Assembly: GCF_014137855.1 (NCBI RefSeq)
Contig: NZ_JACGWT010000001.1
Span: 992,001-1,056,000 of the forward strand
Length of the DNA: 64,000 nucleotides
From: Microlunatus kandeliicorticis
Lineage (GTDB): Bacteria > Actinomycetota > Actinomycetes > Propionibacteriales > Propionibacteriaceae
Reading direction: 5' to 3'
A program made the translations under genes and the position numbers. Shown piece after piece: positions 33,382-41,879 of the stretch; within the stretch, counting starts at the first letter, position 1, and each line of letters begins with the position of its first letter. The notes under the pieces are model-generated. The model did not search any database. It was not told the origin of the DNA and saw only the letters and a program-made list of their open reading frames with translations.

Positions 33382-34826
33382 GCGGCCTTCCCTCCGGTCG
33401 GCTGGTCGGCCCGCGAGAGCGGGTCGGCGATGTCCTCCAGGGCCTTGCCCTCGGCGTTCACGCCGCAGGCGAAGGCGACCACGCCGCCGATGATCATGAT
33501 CACCGAGGCGCCGACGTACCCGATCGACAGCGGCCCGCGGCCGCCCTCGACCAGCGCGCCGTAGGTGACCGGGCCGAGGGCCCCGAAGCCCTGGGCGACG
33601 ATGAAGAAGTAGCTGATCGCCTGGCCGCGGAGCTCGAGCGGGAAGATCTCGCTCACCGTCAGGTAGGCCGACGACGCACCCGCCGAGGCGAAGAAGAAGC
33701 AGATGCACCACAGCACGGTCTGGGTCACGGCGCTCAGGGCGTCGGCGGCGAACAGCGCGGCCGAGACGGCCAGCACGGCCCCGGCGACGCCGTAGGTCAG
33801 CAAGATCATCTTCCGGCGGCCGACGGTGTCGAACAGGTGACCGAGCACCAGCGGGCCGAGCAGGTTGCCGATGGCGAACGGGAAGAAGTAGTACGACGTG
33901 TGCGAGCTGTCCACGCCGTAGTAGGTGCCCAGCACGGTCGCGTAGGAGAAGAAGATCGCGTTGTAGAGGAACGACTGGGTGATCATCATCGTCAGGCCCA
34001 TGATCGTCCGCTTGGGGTAGCGGCGGAGGAAGATCCCGGCCAGCGTGCGGAACGGGATCGACTCGGTCGGCTTGACCGACATCGCCTTGCTCTGGTCGAC
34101 CTCGGGCAGCTGGTGGCCCGACTCACGGACCCGCCGCTCGATCTCCTCGACGTTGTTCTCGGCCTCCTGGTGCCGGCCGTGGGTCATCAGCCAGCGCGGG
34201 GACTCCGGGATGTGCCGGCGCAGGTAGATGATCGACAGACCGAGCACCGGGCCGATGAAGAACGCGATCCGCCAGCCGATGTTCTCGCTGAACAGGTCGG
34301 TGTTGAGGAAGAACAGGTTGCCGAAGGCGCCGAGCGCGGCGCCGGCCCAGTAGGTGCCGTTGACCGCGATGTCCACCCGGCCGCGGTACTTGCTGGGGAT
34401 CAGCTCGTCGATCGCGGAGTTGATCGCGGTGTACTCGCCGCCGATGCCGGCACCGGCGATGAACCGGAAGATCCAGAAGATGATCATGTTCGGCGCGAGG
34501 CCGGCCGCCGCGCTGCCGATCAGGTAGATGGCCAGGGTGAGGATGAACAGCCGTTTGCGTCCGAGTCGGTCGGTCATCCGGCCGAAGACCAGCGCACCGG
34601 CGACCTGGCCGAGCAGGTAGATCGTGCCGGTCAGGCCGATCTCGGTGGCGTTCATCCCGAGGCTCTTGGCGAAGCCGTTGGCCGAGACGATCTGGATCTC
34701 CAGGCCGTCGAGGATCCAGCTCACCCCGAGGCCGACGACCACCGACCAGTGGAAGCGTGACCAGGGCAGTCGGTCCAGCCGGGCCGGGACCAGGCTGACC
34801 TGCGGTTCGGACGTCGTCGTACTCAC
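33378..34826 (-). CDS. MFS transporter (metabolite:proton symporter type)
   Basis: A 482-residue, 12-helix major facilitator. It has loop 2-3 motif GRMTDRLGRKR, RFIAGAGIGGEYTAI in helix 4, PESPRWL after helix 6, and a second RR-K loop (FDTVGRRKM). These features fit the sugar/organic acid porter branch. The GTG is supported by a TAGTGT box eight bases upstream (leaderless pattern) and by the first helix beginning about 25 residues later. It is divergent from a PfkB sugar kinase, so a sugar or polyol is the likely cargo, though this rests on position alone. Confidence 0.88.
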   Translation of the reverse strand: MSTTTSEPQVSLVPARLDRLPWSRFHWSVVVGLGVSWILDGLEIQIVSANGFAKSLGMNATEIGLTGTIYLLGQVAGALVFGRMTDRLGRKRLFILTLAIYLIGSAAAGLAPNMIIFWIFRFIAGAGIGGEYTAINSAIDELIPSKYRGRVDIAVNGTYWAGAALGAFGNLFFLNTDLFSENIGWRIAFFIGPVLGLSIIYLRRHIPESPRWLMTHGRHQEAENNVEEIERRVRESGHQLPEVDQSKAMSVKPTESIPFRTLAGIFLRRYPKRTIMGLTMMITQSFLYNAIFFSYATVLGTYYGVDSSHTSYYFFPFAIGNLLGPLVLGHLFDTVGRRKMILLTYGVAGAVLAVSAALFAADALSAVTQTVLWCICFFFASAGASSAYLTVSEIFPLELRGQAISYFFIVAQGFGALGPVTYGALVEGGRGPLSIGYVGASVIMIIGGVVAFACGVNAEGKALEDIADPLSRADQPTGGKAA

Positions 34827-34834
34827 AGTTAGGG

Positions 34835-34840
34835 ACACTA
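34835..34840 (-). promoter_or_regulatory. -10 box of leaderless MFS promoter
   Basis: TAGTGT on the minus strand, eight bases before the GTG. Confidence 0.4.
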
Positions 34841-34920
34841 TCCACGCTGGAACGGGCTCCGGACGCGGGTCCCGACCGGGTGCAGACTGGGCGCACCAAC
34901 CGACCGGAGCGGAGGACCCG

Positions 34921-35940
34921 ATGAGCAGCGAGACCGACGCGGCGAGCGGGCCCCGGCTGGACGCGCTGTTCGCCGGCACGGTGTTCCTCGACCTGGTCTT
35001 CGCCCAGGTGCCGAACCCCGAGGCCGGCACCGAGGTCTTCGCCCGGGCCTTCACCATCTCCCCTGGTGGGGCGGCCAACCGGGCGGTCGCCGCGGCCCGG
35101 CTGGGGCTGCACACGGCGCTGCTCGCCGAGCTCGGCAACGACCCGCTGGGCAACACGCTGCGCGAGGTGCTGGCCCAGGAGGTCAACCTCGACATCTCCT
35201 GGATCGCCCAGCGGGCGGGGTTCCAGAGCCCGGTCACGGTCAGCCTGACCAACGACGCCGACCGCCGGTTCGTGACCTACGCCGAGGAACAGGCCGATCT
35301 CTGCTGGCCGGCCTCGCTGCCGCTGGTCCGGCTCGCGCAGGTCGAGGTGGCGCACGCGCTGCCGCACTGGTCGGCGGCGCTGCGCAGCCGCGGCACGGTG
35401 TTCTACGGCGGCGTCGGCTGGGACGACACCGGCGAGTGGTCACCGACCGTGCTCGACCGGCTGGCCGAGGTCGACGTCTTCGTCCCCAACGACGTCGAGG
35501 CGATGCGCTACACCCGCACCGACCGTCCGGAGGAGGCCGCGCGGGTGCTCGGCGAGCGCGTCGGGCTGGTGGTGGTCACCTGCGGCGCCGACGGGGCGAT
35601 CGCCTACGAGCGCGAGACCGGTGAGCTGACCCGGGTGCCGACGGTGCCGGTCCGGGCCACCGACCCCACCGGTGCCGGCGACACCTTCGTGGCCGCCCTG
35701 ATGGCCAGCCACGACCTCGGCTGGCCGATGGAGCAGCGGCTGTCGCTGGGCTGCCTGGCCGCGTCGTACTCGGTCCAGTCGCTGGGCGGGGCGAGCAGCG
35801 CGCCCCGGCCCGCCGACCTCCGGCGGTTCCTCGGCCAGGTGCGCCCGCCGGGCGACTGGGCCGCGATCGCCGCCTGGCTCGAGACGGTGGACGCCTCCCG
35901 GCCGACCCGGTACGAGCCGAGCCCGGGCGCCGGTGGGTAG
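34921..35940 (+). CDS. PfkB (ribokinase) family carbohydrate kinase
   Basis: A 339-residue kinase. The substrate motif SPGGAANRAVAAARLG is near residue 45, and the ATP/anion hole with the catalytic Asp is in DPTGAGDTFVAALM near residue 250. PfkB members phosphorylate ribose, fructose, ketohexose derivatives or nucleosides; the exact sugar is open. The ATG has GGAGGA upstream. The gene is divergent from the MFS transporter and overlaps the next Nudix gene by eight bases. Confidence 0.92.
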   Translation: MSSETDAASGPRLDALFAGTVFLDLVFAQVPNPEAGTEVFARAFTISPGGAANRAVAAARLGLHTALLAELGNDPLGNTLREVLAQEVNLDISWIAQRAGFQSPVTVSLTNDADRRFVTYAEEQADLCWPASLPLVRLAQVEVAHALPHWSAALRSRGTVFYGGVGWDDTGEWSPTVLDRLAEVDVFVPNDVEAMRYTRTDRPEEAARVLGERVGLVVVTCGADGAIAYERETGELTRVPTVPVRATDPTGAGDTFVAALMASHDLGWPMEQRLSLGCLAASYSVQSLGGASSAPRPADLRRFLGQVRPPGDWAAIAAWLETVDASRPTRYEPSPGAGG

Positions 35941-36445
35941 TTGCGCGCACGGCGCCGCCGGCCCGGCTGGCGAGCGGCTGCTCGGCCGACAGGAGTTCCT
36001 GGCCACCCTGCCGCGACGGCGGCTGGCCGCCGGTGCGCTGGTCCGCGACGAGCAGGGCCGGTTCTGCCTGGTCGAGCCGACCTACAAGCCGCGCTGGATC
36101 CTGCCCGGCGGGACGGTCGAGACCGGCGAGTCCCCGCGGGAGGCCTGTGCGCGCGAGATCGTCGAGGAGCTCGGGGTCGCGCTGCCGGTCGGCCGGCTGC
36201 TGGTGCTCGACCCGGTGGCGCCGGACCCGCCGGTCGACCCGCACGGCGCGCTGATCCTCGCCTACGACGGCGGCGTCTGGGACGGGGCGACCATCGCGCG
36301 GTTCCGGCTGCCCGGCGACGAGCTGCGGTCGTTCCGGTTCGTCGACGTGGACGAGGCGACCGGTCTGCTCGACGCCGTGAACCACCGCCGGGTGGTCGCC
36401 GCCCTCGACGCGTTGCGGACGGGCACGGTCGCCGAGCTCGGCTGA
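35933..36445 (+). CDS. Nudix hydrolase
   Basis: A 170-residue pyrophosphohydrolase with a complete Nudix box, GGTVETGESPREACAREIVEELG in outline (Gly at the start, REIVEELG at the end, about residues 59-81). It hydrolyses a nucleoside diphosphate linked to another group; the substrate is unknown. The GTG overlaps the PfkB gene by eight bases. The first 25 residues are not conserved, and a later in-frame start cannot be excluded. Confidence 0.88.
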   Translation: MGSCAHGAAGPAGERLLGRQEFLATLPRRRLAAGALVRDEQGRFCLVEPTYKPRWILPGGTVETGESPREACAREIVEELGVALPVGRLLVLDPVAPDPPVDPHGALILAYDGGVWDGATIARFRLPGDELRSFRFVDVDEATGLLDAVNHRRVVAALDALRTGTVAELG

Positions 36446-36456
36446 CCCCGGGCGCC

Positions 36457-36521
36457 CTTCGACCGGCTCGGGTCCCGCGCCCTTCGACGGGCTCAGGGCA
36501 CCGTGGTCTCGACAGGCTCAG
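36457..36521. repeat. Three diverged CTTCGACAGGCTCAG elements
   Basis: Plus-oriented variants at 36457, 36482 and 36507, each with one to three changes and evenly spaced by 25 bases. They lie between the convergent Nudix and YceH-methyltransferase genes. Confidence 0.75.
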
Positions 36522-36574
36522 GGCACGGCGAGTGGGACTGGTCGGTCGGGTCACCCGGGGTGTGGACGCGACGG

Positions 36575-37798
36575 TCAGGACGGACGGCGAGCGAGGACGT
36601 AGAGACGTTCGGTCGGGGCCTCGTGGGGGAGCGGGCCGCGGCGGTACCACTCGACGTCGGTGAGGCCGGCGGCGGTCACCGCGGCCAGCACCGCCGCGGG
36701 ATCGTGCAGGACGAAGTCGAGGTCGGAGTCGACGCCGAACAGCGTGCCGGGGTGCTCGACCGACGAACCGACGTGGGTGGCCAGCGCGAGCCGGCCGCGG
36801 GGTTGCACCACCCGAGCCCAGGCCGCGACCGTCCGCTCGAGCTCGGAGCCGGCCAGGTGGACCAGCGCGTACCAGGCGGTCACCACCGCCCAGCCGGGAC
36901 GACGCGGGTCCCCGCCCCGGGGCATCGGCGGGACCGCGAACCCGCCCTGGACGAAGTCGACGTCCGGGTGCAGCCCGCGGGCCCGGTCCAGCATCCCGGC
37001 GGACAGGTCGAGCCCGGTCATCCGCAGCCCGTGCCCGGCCAGCCGCCCGGCGACCTGCCCCGGCCCGCAGCCGAGGTCGAGCCCGGGCGCCCCGGCCTCG
37101 GTGTCGGCGGCCAGCCGGTCGAGCACCCAGCGGTCGAACGGCTTGTCGGCGAGGTCGTCGCTCAGCGCCTCGGTGTAGGCCCCGGCCAGCCGGTCGTAGC
37201 CGGCCGCCACGCGGCGGTCACGCGCCGGGGCGCCGTCGGCCAGCACCGCCTCGCGGTCGACCGTGGGTGCGGTCGCCACCGTCGGTGCGGCGAGCGTCCC
37301 GGCGCCGAGCAGGTGCGCCCAGCGCGGGTCGTGCTGGCCGGCGCGACGCTCGCGTTGCTCGACCAGCGGCGGGTCGAGGGCGGCCAGCTCGGCCAGCGTC
37401 CGCTCGACGGCCTCGCGGTCGGCGAAGCCGTGCAGCCGCTCGGTGCGGGTCTTCAGCTCGCCCGCCGACTGCGGCCCGCGGAGCAGCAGCACCGCGACCA
37501 GCGCGGCCCCCGCCGGGTCGAGAACGAGACGCTCCTCGAGCCGCTGGTGGTACTTGACCACCCGCAGCCCGGTGGTCCTGACGAACCGCACCAGCTCGCG
37601 GTCGCGGAGCCGTCCCAGGACGTCGACCAGGGTGGGTTCGTCGTAGTCGGTCACCGGTTCGCGGCTGGTCGCCTGGTTGCAGGCGGCGCGGAGCGCGTTG
37701 AGCGAGAGCGGATAGCTGTCCGGGACGGTCCGCTGCTTCTCGAGCAGCGCACCGAGCACCCGCTGCTCGACCGGGTCGAGGGTCAGCCGGTCCGACAC
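36575..37798 (-). CDS. YceH (DUF480) - class I SAM methyltransferase fusion
   Basis: A 407-residue two-domain protein. Residues 1-165 form the DUF480/YceH paired winged-helix domain (LDPVEQRVLGALLEKQRTVPDSYPLSLNAL, then ELVRFVRT and LLLRGPQSAGELKTRTERLH). Residues 200-405 form a methyltransferase with the SAM motif LDLGCGPGQVAGRLAGHG and the acidic motif DLSAGMLDRAR. E. coli YceH is a stand-alone protein of unclear function. The join could give a DNA-binding methyltransferase or a regulator. The methyl acceptor is unknown. Confidence 0.85.
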   Translation of the reverse strand: MSDRLTLDPVEQRVLGALLEKQRTVPDSYPLSLNALRAACNQATSREPVTDYDEPTLVDVLGRLRDRELVRFVRTTGLRVVKYHQRLEERLVLDPAGAALVAVLLLRGPQSAGELKTRTERLHGFADREAVERTLAELAALDPPLVEQRERRAGQHDPRWAHLLGAGTLAAPTVATAPTVDREAVLADGAPARDRRVAAGYDRLAGAYTEALSDDLADKPFDRWVLDRLAADTEAGAPGLDLGCGPGQVAGRLAGHGLRMTGLDLSAGMLDRARGLHPDVDFVQGGFAVPPMPRGGDPRRPGWAVVTAWYALVHLAGSELERTVAAWARVVQPRGRLALATHVGSSVEHPGTLFGVDSDLDFVLHDPAAVLAAVTAAGLTDVEWYRRGPLPHEAPTERLYVLARRPS

Positions 37799-37820
37799 GA
37801 CCTCAGCGTGTCACACCTGG

Positions 37821-38429
37821 TCAGCGGTCCAGCACCCGACGCATCACCACCCGCTCGCGGCCGCCGCTGTGCGCGGTGGTGGCGGCGGCGCGGGTGAACC
37901 CGGCCCGGGCAAACAGCCGGGTGGTGCCGACGTAGCCGGAGATCACGTCGACGCGCTCGTCGGGCCGGAGGTCGACCGGATAGCCCTCGACCGCGCCGGC
38001 GCCGTGCCGGGCGGCGTGGTCCACCGCGCCGTCGAGCAGCACGTCCATCAGGCCGTGGCGGCGGAACCCGGCCCGGACGACGAAGCAGACGGCGACCCAG
38101 GTCTCGCCCCCGGGCTCGTCCTCGAGGACCGGAATCGTCCGCGACCGGAGCAGCCGGCGGTACTGCGAGCGCGCGGCGACCGAGCACCAGCCGGCGGCGA
38201 CGTCGTCGACGTAGGCGAGCACCCCCGGCCCGGGCTCGGTGTCGCACAGCGCCGCGACGGCGTCCGGTCGCTCGGCGTTGGGAATGCGGCTGTCGCGGTA
38301 GGACAGGCACCAGCAGGCACCGGCGCCCGGCGTCCGGGTGCCCACCAGGGTCACGACGTCCTCGAACCGCCCGAGCGCCGGGCGGACTTCGATCGTCGGC
38401 TCGTGGTCGGTCGGGAAGCGCGGTCGCAC
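37821..38429 (-). CDS. GNAT family N-acetyltransferase
   Basis: A 202-residue acetyltransferase. The acetyl-CoA motif A is about residues 115-150 (VAVCFVVRAGFRRHGLMDVLLDGAV, with a modified Q/RxxGxG/A loop) and the C-terminal strand is in GYVGTTRLFARAGF. ACWCLSYRD near residue 40 is typical of a branch of actinobacterial GNATs with unknown substrates. The GTG is preceded by TAGCGT at six bases. It is divergent from udgX. Confidence 0.82.
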   Translation of the reverse strand: MRPRFPTDHEPTIEVRPALGRFEDVVTLVGTRTPGAGACWCLSYRDSRIPNAERPDAVAALCDTEPGPGVLAYVDDVAAGWCSVAARSQYRRLLRSRTIPVLEDEPGGETWVAVCFVVRAGFRRHGLMDVLLDGAVDHAARHGAGAVEGYPVDLRPDERVDVISGYVGTTRLFARAGFTRAAATTAHSGGRERVVMRRVLDR

Positions 38430-38435
38430 GCGACC

Positions 38436-38441
38436 ACGCTA
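38436..38441 (-). promoter_or_regulatory. -10 box of leaderless GNAT gene
   Basis: TAGCGT on the minus strand, six bases before the GTG. Confidence 0.45.
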
Positions 38442-38504
38442 GGGCCGCCCACCGACATCCGACCCGGACGAATCCAGCAGCGGCCCGGACGGGAAGGTGG
38501 GGAC

Positions 38505-39149
38505 ATGCCTGCGCACCCTGCCCCGGTCGGCGCCGCCCAGTGGGTCGACCCCGACGCCGACGTCCCCGCCCTGCGAGAGGCCGCGGCCGGGTGCCGCGGC
38601 TGCGAGCTCTGGGAGCCCGCCACCCAGGTGGTCTTCTCGGCCGGCAACGACCACGCCCCGCTGATGCTGGTGGGCGAGCAGCCCGGCGACCAGGAGGACC
38701 AACGCGGCATCCCGTTCGTCGGCCCCGCGGGGCAGGTGCTGCAGCGGGCGCTGGCCGAGGCCGGGATCGAGCGCAGCCGGGTCTACGTCACCAACGCGGT
38801 CAAGCACTTCCGGTTCGAGCTCCGCGGCAAGCGAAGGATCCACCAGACCCCGCAGGTCAGCCACATCAAGGCGTGCAAGCCGTGGCTCGAGGCGGAGGTG
38901 GCGCAGGTGCGTCCGGCGCTGGTGATCGCGCTCGGTGCGACCGCGGGCAAGTCGCTGCTCGGCAGCGACTTCCGGATCACCCAGCAGCGCGGCCGCCGGC
39001 TCGAGGCCGTGGTCGGCCCGACCACCGTGCCGGTGGTGGCCACCATCCACCCCTCGGCGGTGCTGCGGACCGAGGAGGGCCCGGACCGCGACGCCGCCTA
39101 CGCCGGGCTGGTCGCCGACCTGAGGACAGCGCTGGCCGAGGCCGGGTGA
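38505..39149 (+). CDS. udgX: Uracil-DNA-binding glycosylase UdgX
   Basis: A 214-residue member of the uracil-DNA glycosylase superfamily. It has the Cys pair that begins an iron-sulfur site (CRGCEL), motif 1 GEQPGDQEDQRGIPFVGPAGQ and motif 2 HPSAVLR. The UdgX-only insert KRRIH lies at residues 109-113. In the studied mycobacterial UdgX the His of this insert forms a covalent bond to the sugar after uracil release, trapping the protein on DNA; His113 is in that place here. The ATG follows a purine-rich GGGAAGG. It stands alone between divergent GNAT and co-directional lpdA. Confidence 0.94.
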   Translation: MPAHPAPVGAAQWVDPDADVPALREAAAGCRGCELWEPATQVVFSAGNDHAPLMLVGEQPGDQEDQRGIPFVGPAGQVLQRALAEAGIERSRVYVTNAVKHFRFELRGKRRIHQTPQVSHIKACKPWLEAEVAQVRPALVIALGATAGKSLLGSDFRITQQRGRRLEAVVGPTTVPVVATIHPSAVLRTEEGPDRDAAYAGLVADLRTALAEAG

Positions 39150-39264
39150 TCGCGCAGGAAACCGCGGCTCGATCGGCCCCGAGCCCGCGCAACGCGGGTG
39201 GACGGCGATCGAGCCGCCGTTTTCTGCACTCGGCCGGTGCGCGGTCGCGTGGAAGGATGGGCGT

Positions 39265-40677
39265 GTGACTCGCGTGGTGATCGTCGGTGGCGGCCCCGGT
39301 GGCTACGAGGCCGCCCTGGTGGGCAGCCAGCTCGGCGGCGACGTCACGCTGGTCGACACCGACGGGCTCGGCGGCTCGGCCGTGCTGACCGACTGCGTCC
39401 CGTCGAAGACCCTGATCGCCACCGCCGAGGTGATGACCGAGGTCAAGGCCTCGACCGAGCTCGGGCTGCGGTTCGGCCGGCACGGCGAGGATACCGTCGA
39501 GGGTCAGGTGAACGTCGACCTGGCGATGGTCAACCAGCGGGTCAAGCGGCTCGCCCAGGCCCAGAGCGCCGACATCGTCGACCGGATCCGGCGCGAGGGC
39601 ATCCGGGTGGTCACCGGACGCGGCCGGCTCGACGGCCCGGAGCGGGTGGTCGCCGAGACCGCCGACGGCGAGCAGAGCTTCGACGCCGACGTGGTGCTGA
39701 TCGCCACCGGCGCGCACCCGCGGGTGCTGCCCGACGCGGTGCCCGACGGCGAGCGGATCCTCACCTGGACCCAGGTCTACGAGCTCACCGAGCTGCCCGA
39801 GCGGCTGATCGTGGTCGGCTCCGGCGTGACCGGGGCCGAGTTCGCCAGCGCCTACGACGCGCTCGGCGTCGACGTGGTGCTGGTCAGCTCGCGCGACCGG
39901 GTGCTCCCCGGCGAGGACGCCGACGCGGCCCGGGTGCTCGAGGACGTCTTCACCCGCCGCGGGATGACCGTGCTGTCGCGGTCGCGGGCCGCGGGGGTGG
40001 TCCGCGACGGCGACCAGGTCACCGTCACCCTGACCGACGGCCGCATCGTCACCGGCTCGCACTGTCTGCTGGCGGTCGGGTCGATCCCCAACACCGCGGA
40101 CATGGGGCTTGACACCGCCCGGGTGGACGTCGACCGCGGCGGCTTCGTCACCGTCGACCGGGTGTCGCGGACCTCGGCTCGCGGCGTCTACGCGGCCGGC
40201 GACTGCACCGGCGTGATGATGCTGGCCTCGGTGGCCGCCATGCAGGGCCGGATCGCCATGTGGCACGCGCTGGGCGACGCGGTCAGCCCGCTCGACCTGC
40301 GCTCGGTCAGCTCGAACGTCTTCACCTCGCCCGAGATCGCCACCGTCGGCGCCACCCAGGAGCAGGTCGACAACGGCGAGGTCCGCGCGATCAAGGTCAG
40401 CCTGCCGCTCCGCGGGAACGCCCGGGCCAAGATGCAGGGCATCCGGGACGGCTTCGTCAAGCTGTTCTGCCTGCCCGCCACCGGGATCATCGTCGGCGGG
40501 GTGGTGGTGGCCCCGCGAGCCAGCGAGCTGATCCACGCCGTGTCGGTCGCGGTCGCCGAGCGGATCACCGTCGACCAGCTGGCCGCCGACTTCACCGTCT
40601 ACCCGTCGCTGTCCGGATCGGTGGCCGAGGCGGCGCGGCGGCTGCACGGCCACAGCGTGGCGCAGCTGGTCACGTGA
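39265..40677 (+). CDS. lpdA: NAD(P)H-quinone dehydrogenase (LpdA-type flavoprotein)
   Basis: A 470-residue protein of the flavoprotein disulfide reductase family. It has the FAD motif GGGPGGYEAA, the NAD motif VVGSGVTGAEFASAY and FAD motif YAAGDCTG. The redox pair CxxxxC of lipoamide dehydrogenases is replaced by SAVLTDC, leaving one Cys, and the C-terminal HPT-type catalytic region is not conserved. It is therefore an LpdA (Rv3303c-like) quinone reductase and not an E3 subunit. The GTG at 39265 precedes the first strand directly. It overlaps the sirtuin start. Confidence 0.9.
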   Translation: MTRVVIVGGGPGGYEAALVGSQLGGDVTLVDTDGLGGSAVLTDCVPSKTLIATAEVMTEVKASTELGLRFGRHGEDTVEGQVNVDLAMVNQRVKRLAQAQSADIVDRIRREGIRVVTGRGRLDGPERVVAETADGEQSFDADVVLIATGAHPRVLPDAVPDGERILTWTQVYELTELPERLIVVGSGVTGAEFASAYDALGVDVVLVSSRDRVLPGEDADAARVLEDVFTRRGMTVLSRSRAAGVVRDGDQVTVTLTDGRIVTGSHCLLAVGSIPNTADMGLDTARVDVDRGGFVTVDRVSRTSARGVYAAGDCTGVMMLASVAAMQGRIAMWHALGDAVSPLDLRSVSSNVFTSPEIATVGATQEQVDNGEVRAIKVSLPLRGNARAKMQGIRDGFVKLFCLPATGIIVGGVVVAPRASELIHAVSVAVAERITVDQLAADFTVYPSLSGSVAEAARRLHGHSVAQLVT

Positions 40678-41621
40678 CCGTCCCGGCGAGCCGCCCGGTG
40701 GGGCTGCGGACGACCGGTCCGCGGGCGTGGTCGGCGCCGGGCTCGGCGGCGCGGTTCTCCGCCCGGGCCCTCGGGCCGGACTGGCGCGCGATCGACCCCG
40801 CCGACCTCGACCGGGTGCGGGCGATGCTGGACGGCCGCCGCTGGGTGTGTCTGACCGGCGCCGGGATGTCCACCGACAGCGGGATCCCCGACTACCGGGG
40901 CCCGGACTCGCCGCAAGCCTCGCCGATGCTCTACGCCGAGTTCTTCGGCTCGGTGGAGAACCGTCGCCGCTACTGGGCCCGCAGCTTCCTCGGCTGGAGC
41001 CGGATGGGGCTGGCCGAGCCGAACGCCGGGCACCGCGCGCTGGCCGCGCTGGGAGCCCTCGCCGACCCGTGGGCCGGGGTGACCGGCGTGATCACCCAGA
41101 ACGTCGACGGGCTGCACGAGGCCGCCGGCAGCGACCCGGTGGTCGCGCTGCACGGCCGGATCGCCGACGTGATCTGTCTGGACTGCGGCACCGTCCGGTC
41201 GCGGGCCGAGGTGCAGGGCCGGTTGGCGGCGCTCAACCCTGGCTACGCCACCGAACGGCCGGTCGGCCACGCCGAGCTGCGACCCGACGGCGACGCGGTG
41301 GTGGGGGACTGGCAGGACTTCGTGCTGGCCGACTGCCCGGTCTGCGGCGGCCGGCTCAAGCCCGATGTGGTGTTCTTCGGCGAGACGGTGCCTCGGGCAC
41401 GGGTGGACGCGGCCTACGCGCTGGTCGACGACGCCGACCTGCTGCTGGTCGCGGGCTCGTCGCTGACCGTGATGTCGGGGCTGCGGTTCGTCCGGCACCA
41501 GGTCCGGCACGGCCGCGAGGTGGTGATCGTCAACCGGGGCGCGACCCGCGGCGACGATCTCGCCACGCTCAAGATCGACGGCGGCACCACCGAGCTGTTC
41601 ACCGCGCTGCTCGAGTCCTGA
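40674..41621 (+). CDS. Sir2-type NAD-dependent protein deacetylase
   Basis: A 315-residue sirtuin. It has the NAD motif GAGMSTDSGIPDYRG, TQNVDGLH with the Asn/Asp pair, the catalytic His in LHGR, zinc Cys pairs CLDCG and CPVCGG, and a GSSLTVMSG C-terminal motif. It removes acyl groups from lysines at the cost of NAD. The GTG overlaps the lpdA stop (GTGA), so both are made together. LpdA recycles NAD(P)H, which makes a redox link plausible. The first 45 residues are an unconserved basic extension. Confidence 0.92.
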   Translation: MTVPASRPVGLRTTGPRAWSAPGSAARFSARALGPDWRAIDPADLDRVRAMLDGRRWVCLTGAGMSTDSGIPDYRGPDSPQASPMLYAEFFGSVENRRRYWARSFLGWSRMGLAEPNAGHRALAALGALADPWAGVTGVITQNVDGLHEAAGSDPVVALHGRIADVICLDCGTVRSRAEVQGRLAALNPGYATERPVGHAELRPDGDAVVGDWQDFVLADCPVCGGRLKPDVVFFGETVPRARVDAAYALVDDADLLLVAGSSLTVMSGLRFVRHQVRHGREVVIVNRGATRGDDLATLKIDGGTTELFTALLES

Positions 41622-41629
41622 GGGCCGCC

Positions 41630-41866
41630 CTTCGACAGGCTCAGGGAGCGCGGTGGTGCTCGAGGCCCGAGACGTGCGCTGAGCCTGTCGAAGCGCAGGC
41701 CCAGGACGTGCGTTGAGCCTGTCGAAGCGCCCAGGCCCAGGACGTGCGTTGAGCCTGTCGAAGCGCCCAGGCCCAGGACGTGCGCTGAGCCTGTCGAAGC
41801 GCCCAGGCCCTTCGACAGGCTCAGGGAGCGGTGGTGGGGCGCGCTCACGCCCTTCGACAGGCTCAG
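41630..41866. repeat. Repeat block: 36-bp tandem array and flanking CTTCGACAGGCTCAG elements
   Basis: Plus-oriented elements lie at 41630, 41810 and 41852. Minus-oriented copies begin at 41679, 41713, 41749 and 41785, spaced 34, 36 and 36 bases, because each carries the same GCGCCCAGGCCCAGGACGTGCG-like linker. The middle two have TTGAG in place of CTGAG. No gene is present between the convergent sirtuin and Gly-rich genes. Confidence 0.9.
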
Positions 41867-41879
41867 GGGTCGGTCGGGA

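Noticed and set aside
41679-41810. CRISPR array
   Set aside because: Units repeat completely, linker included. There are no variable spacers and no cas genes.
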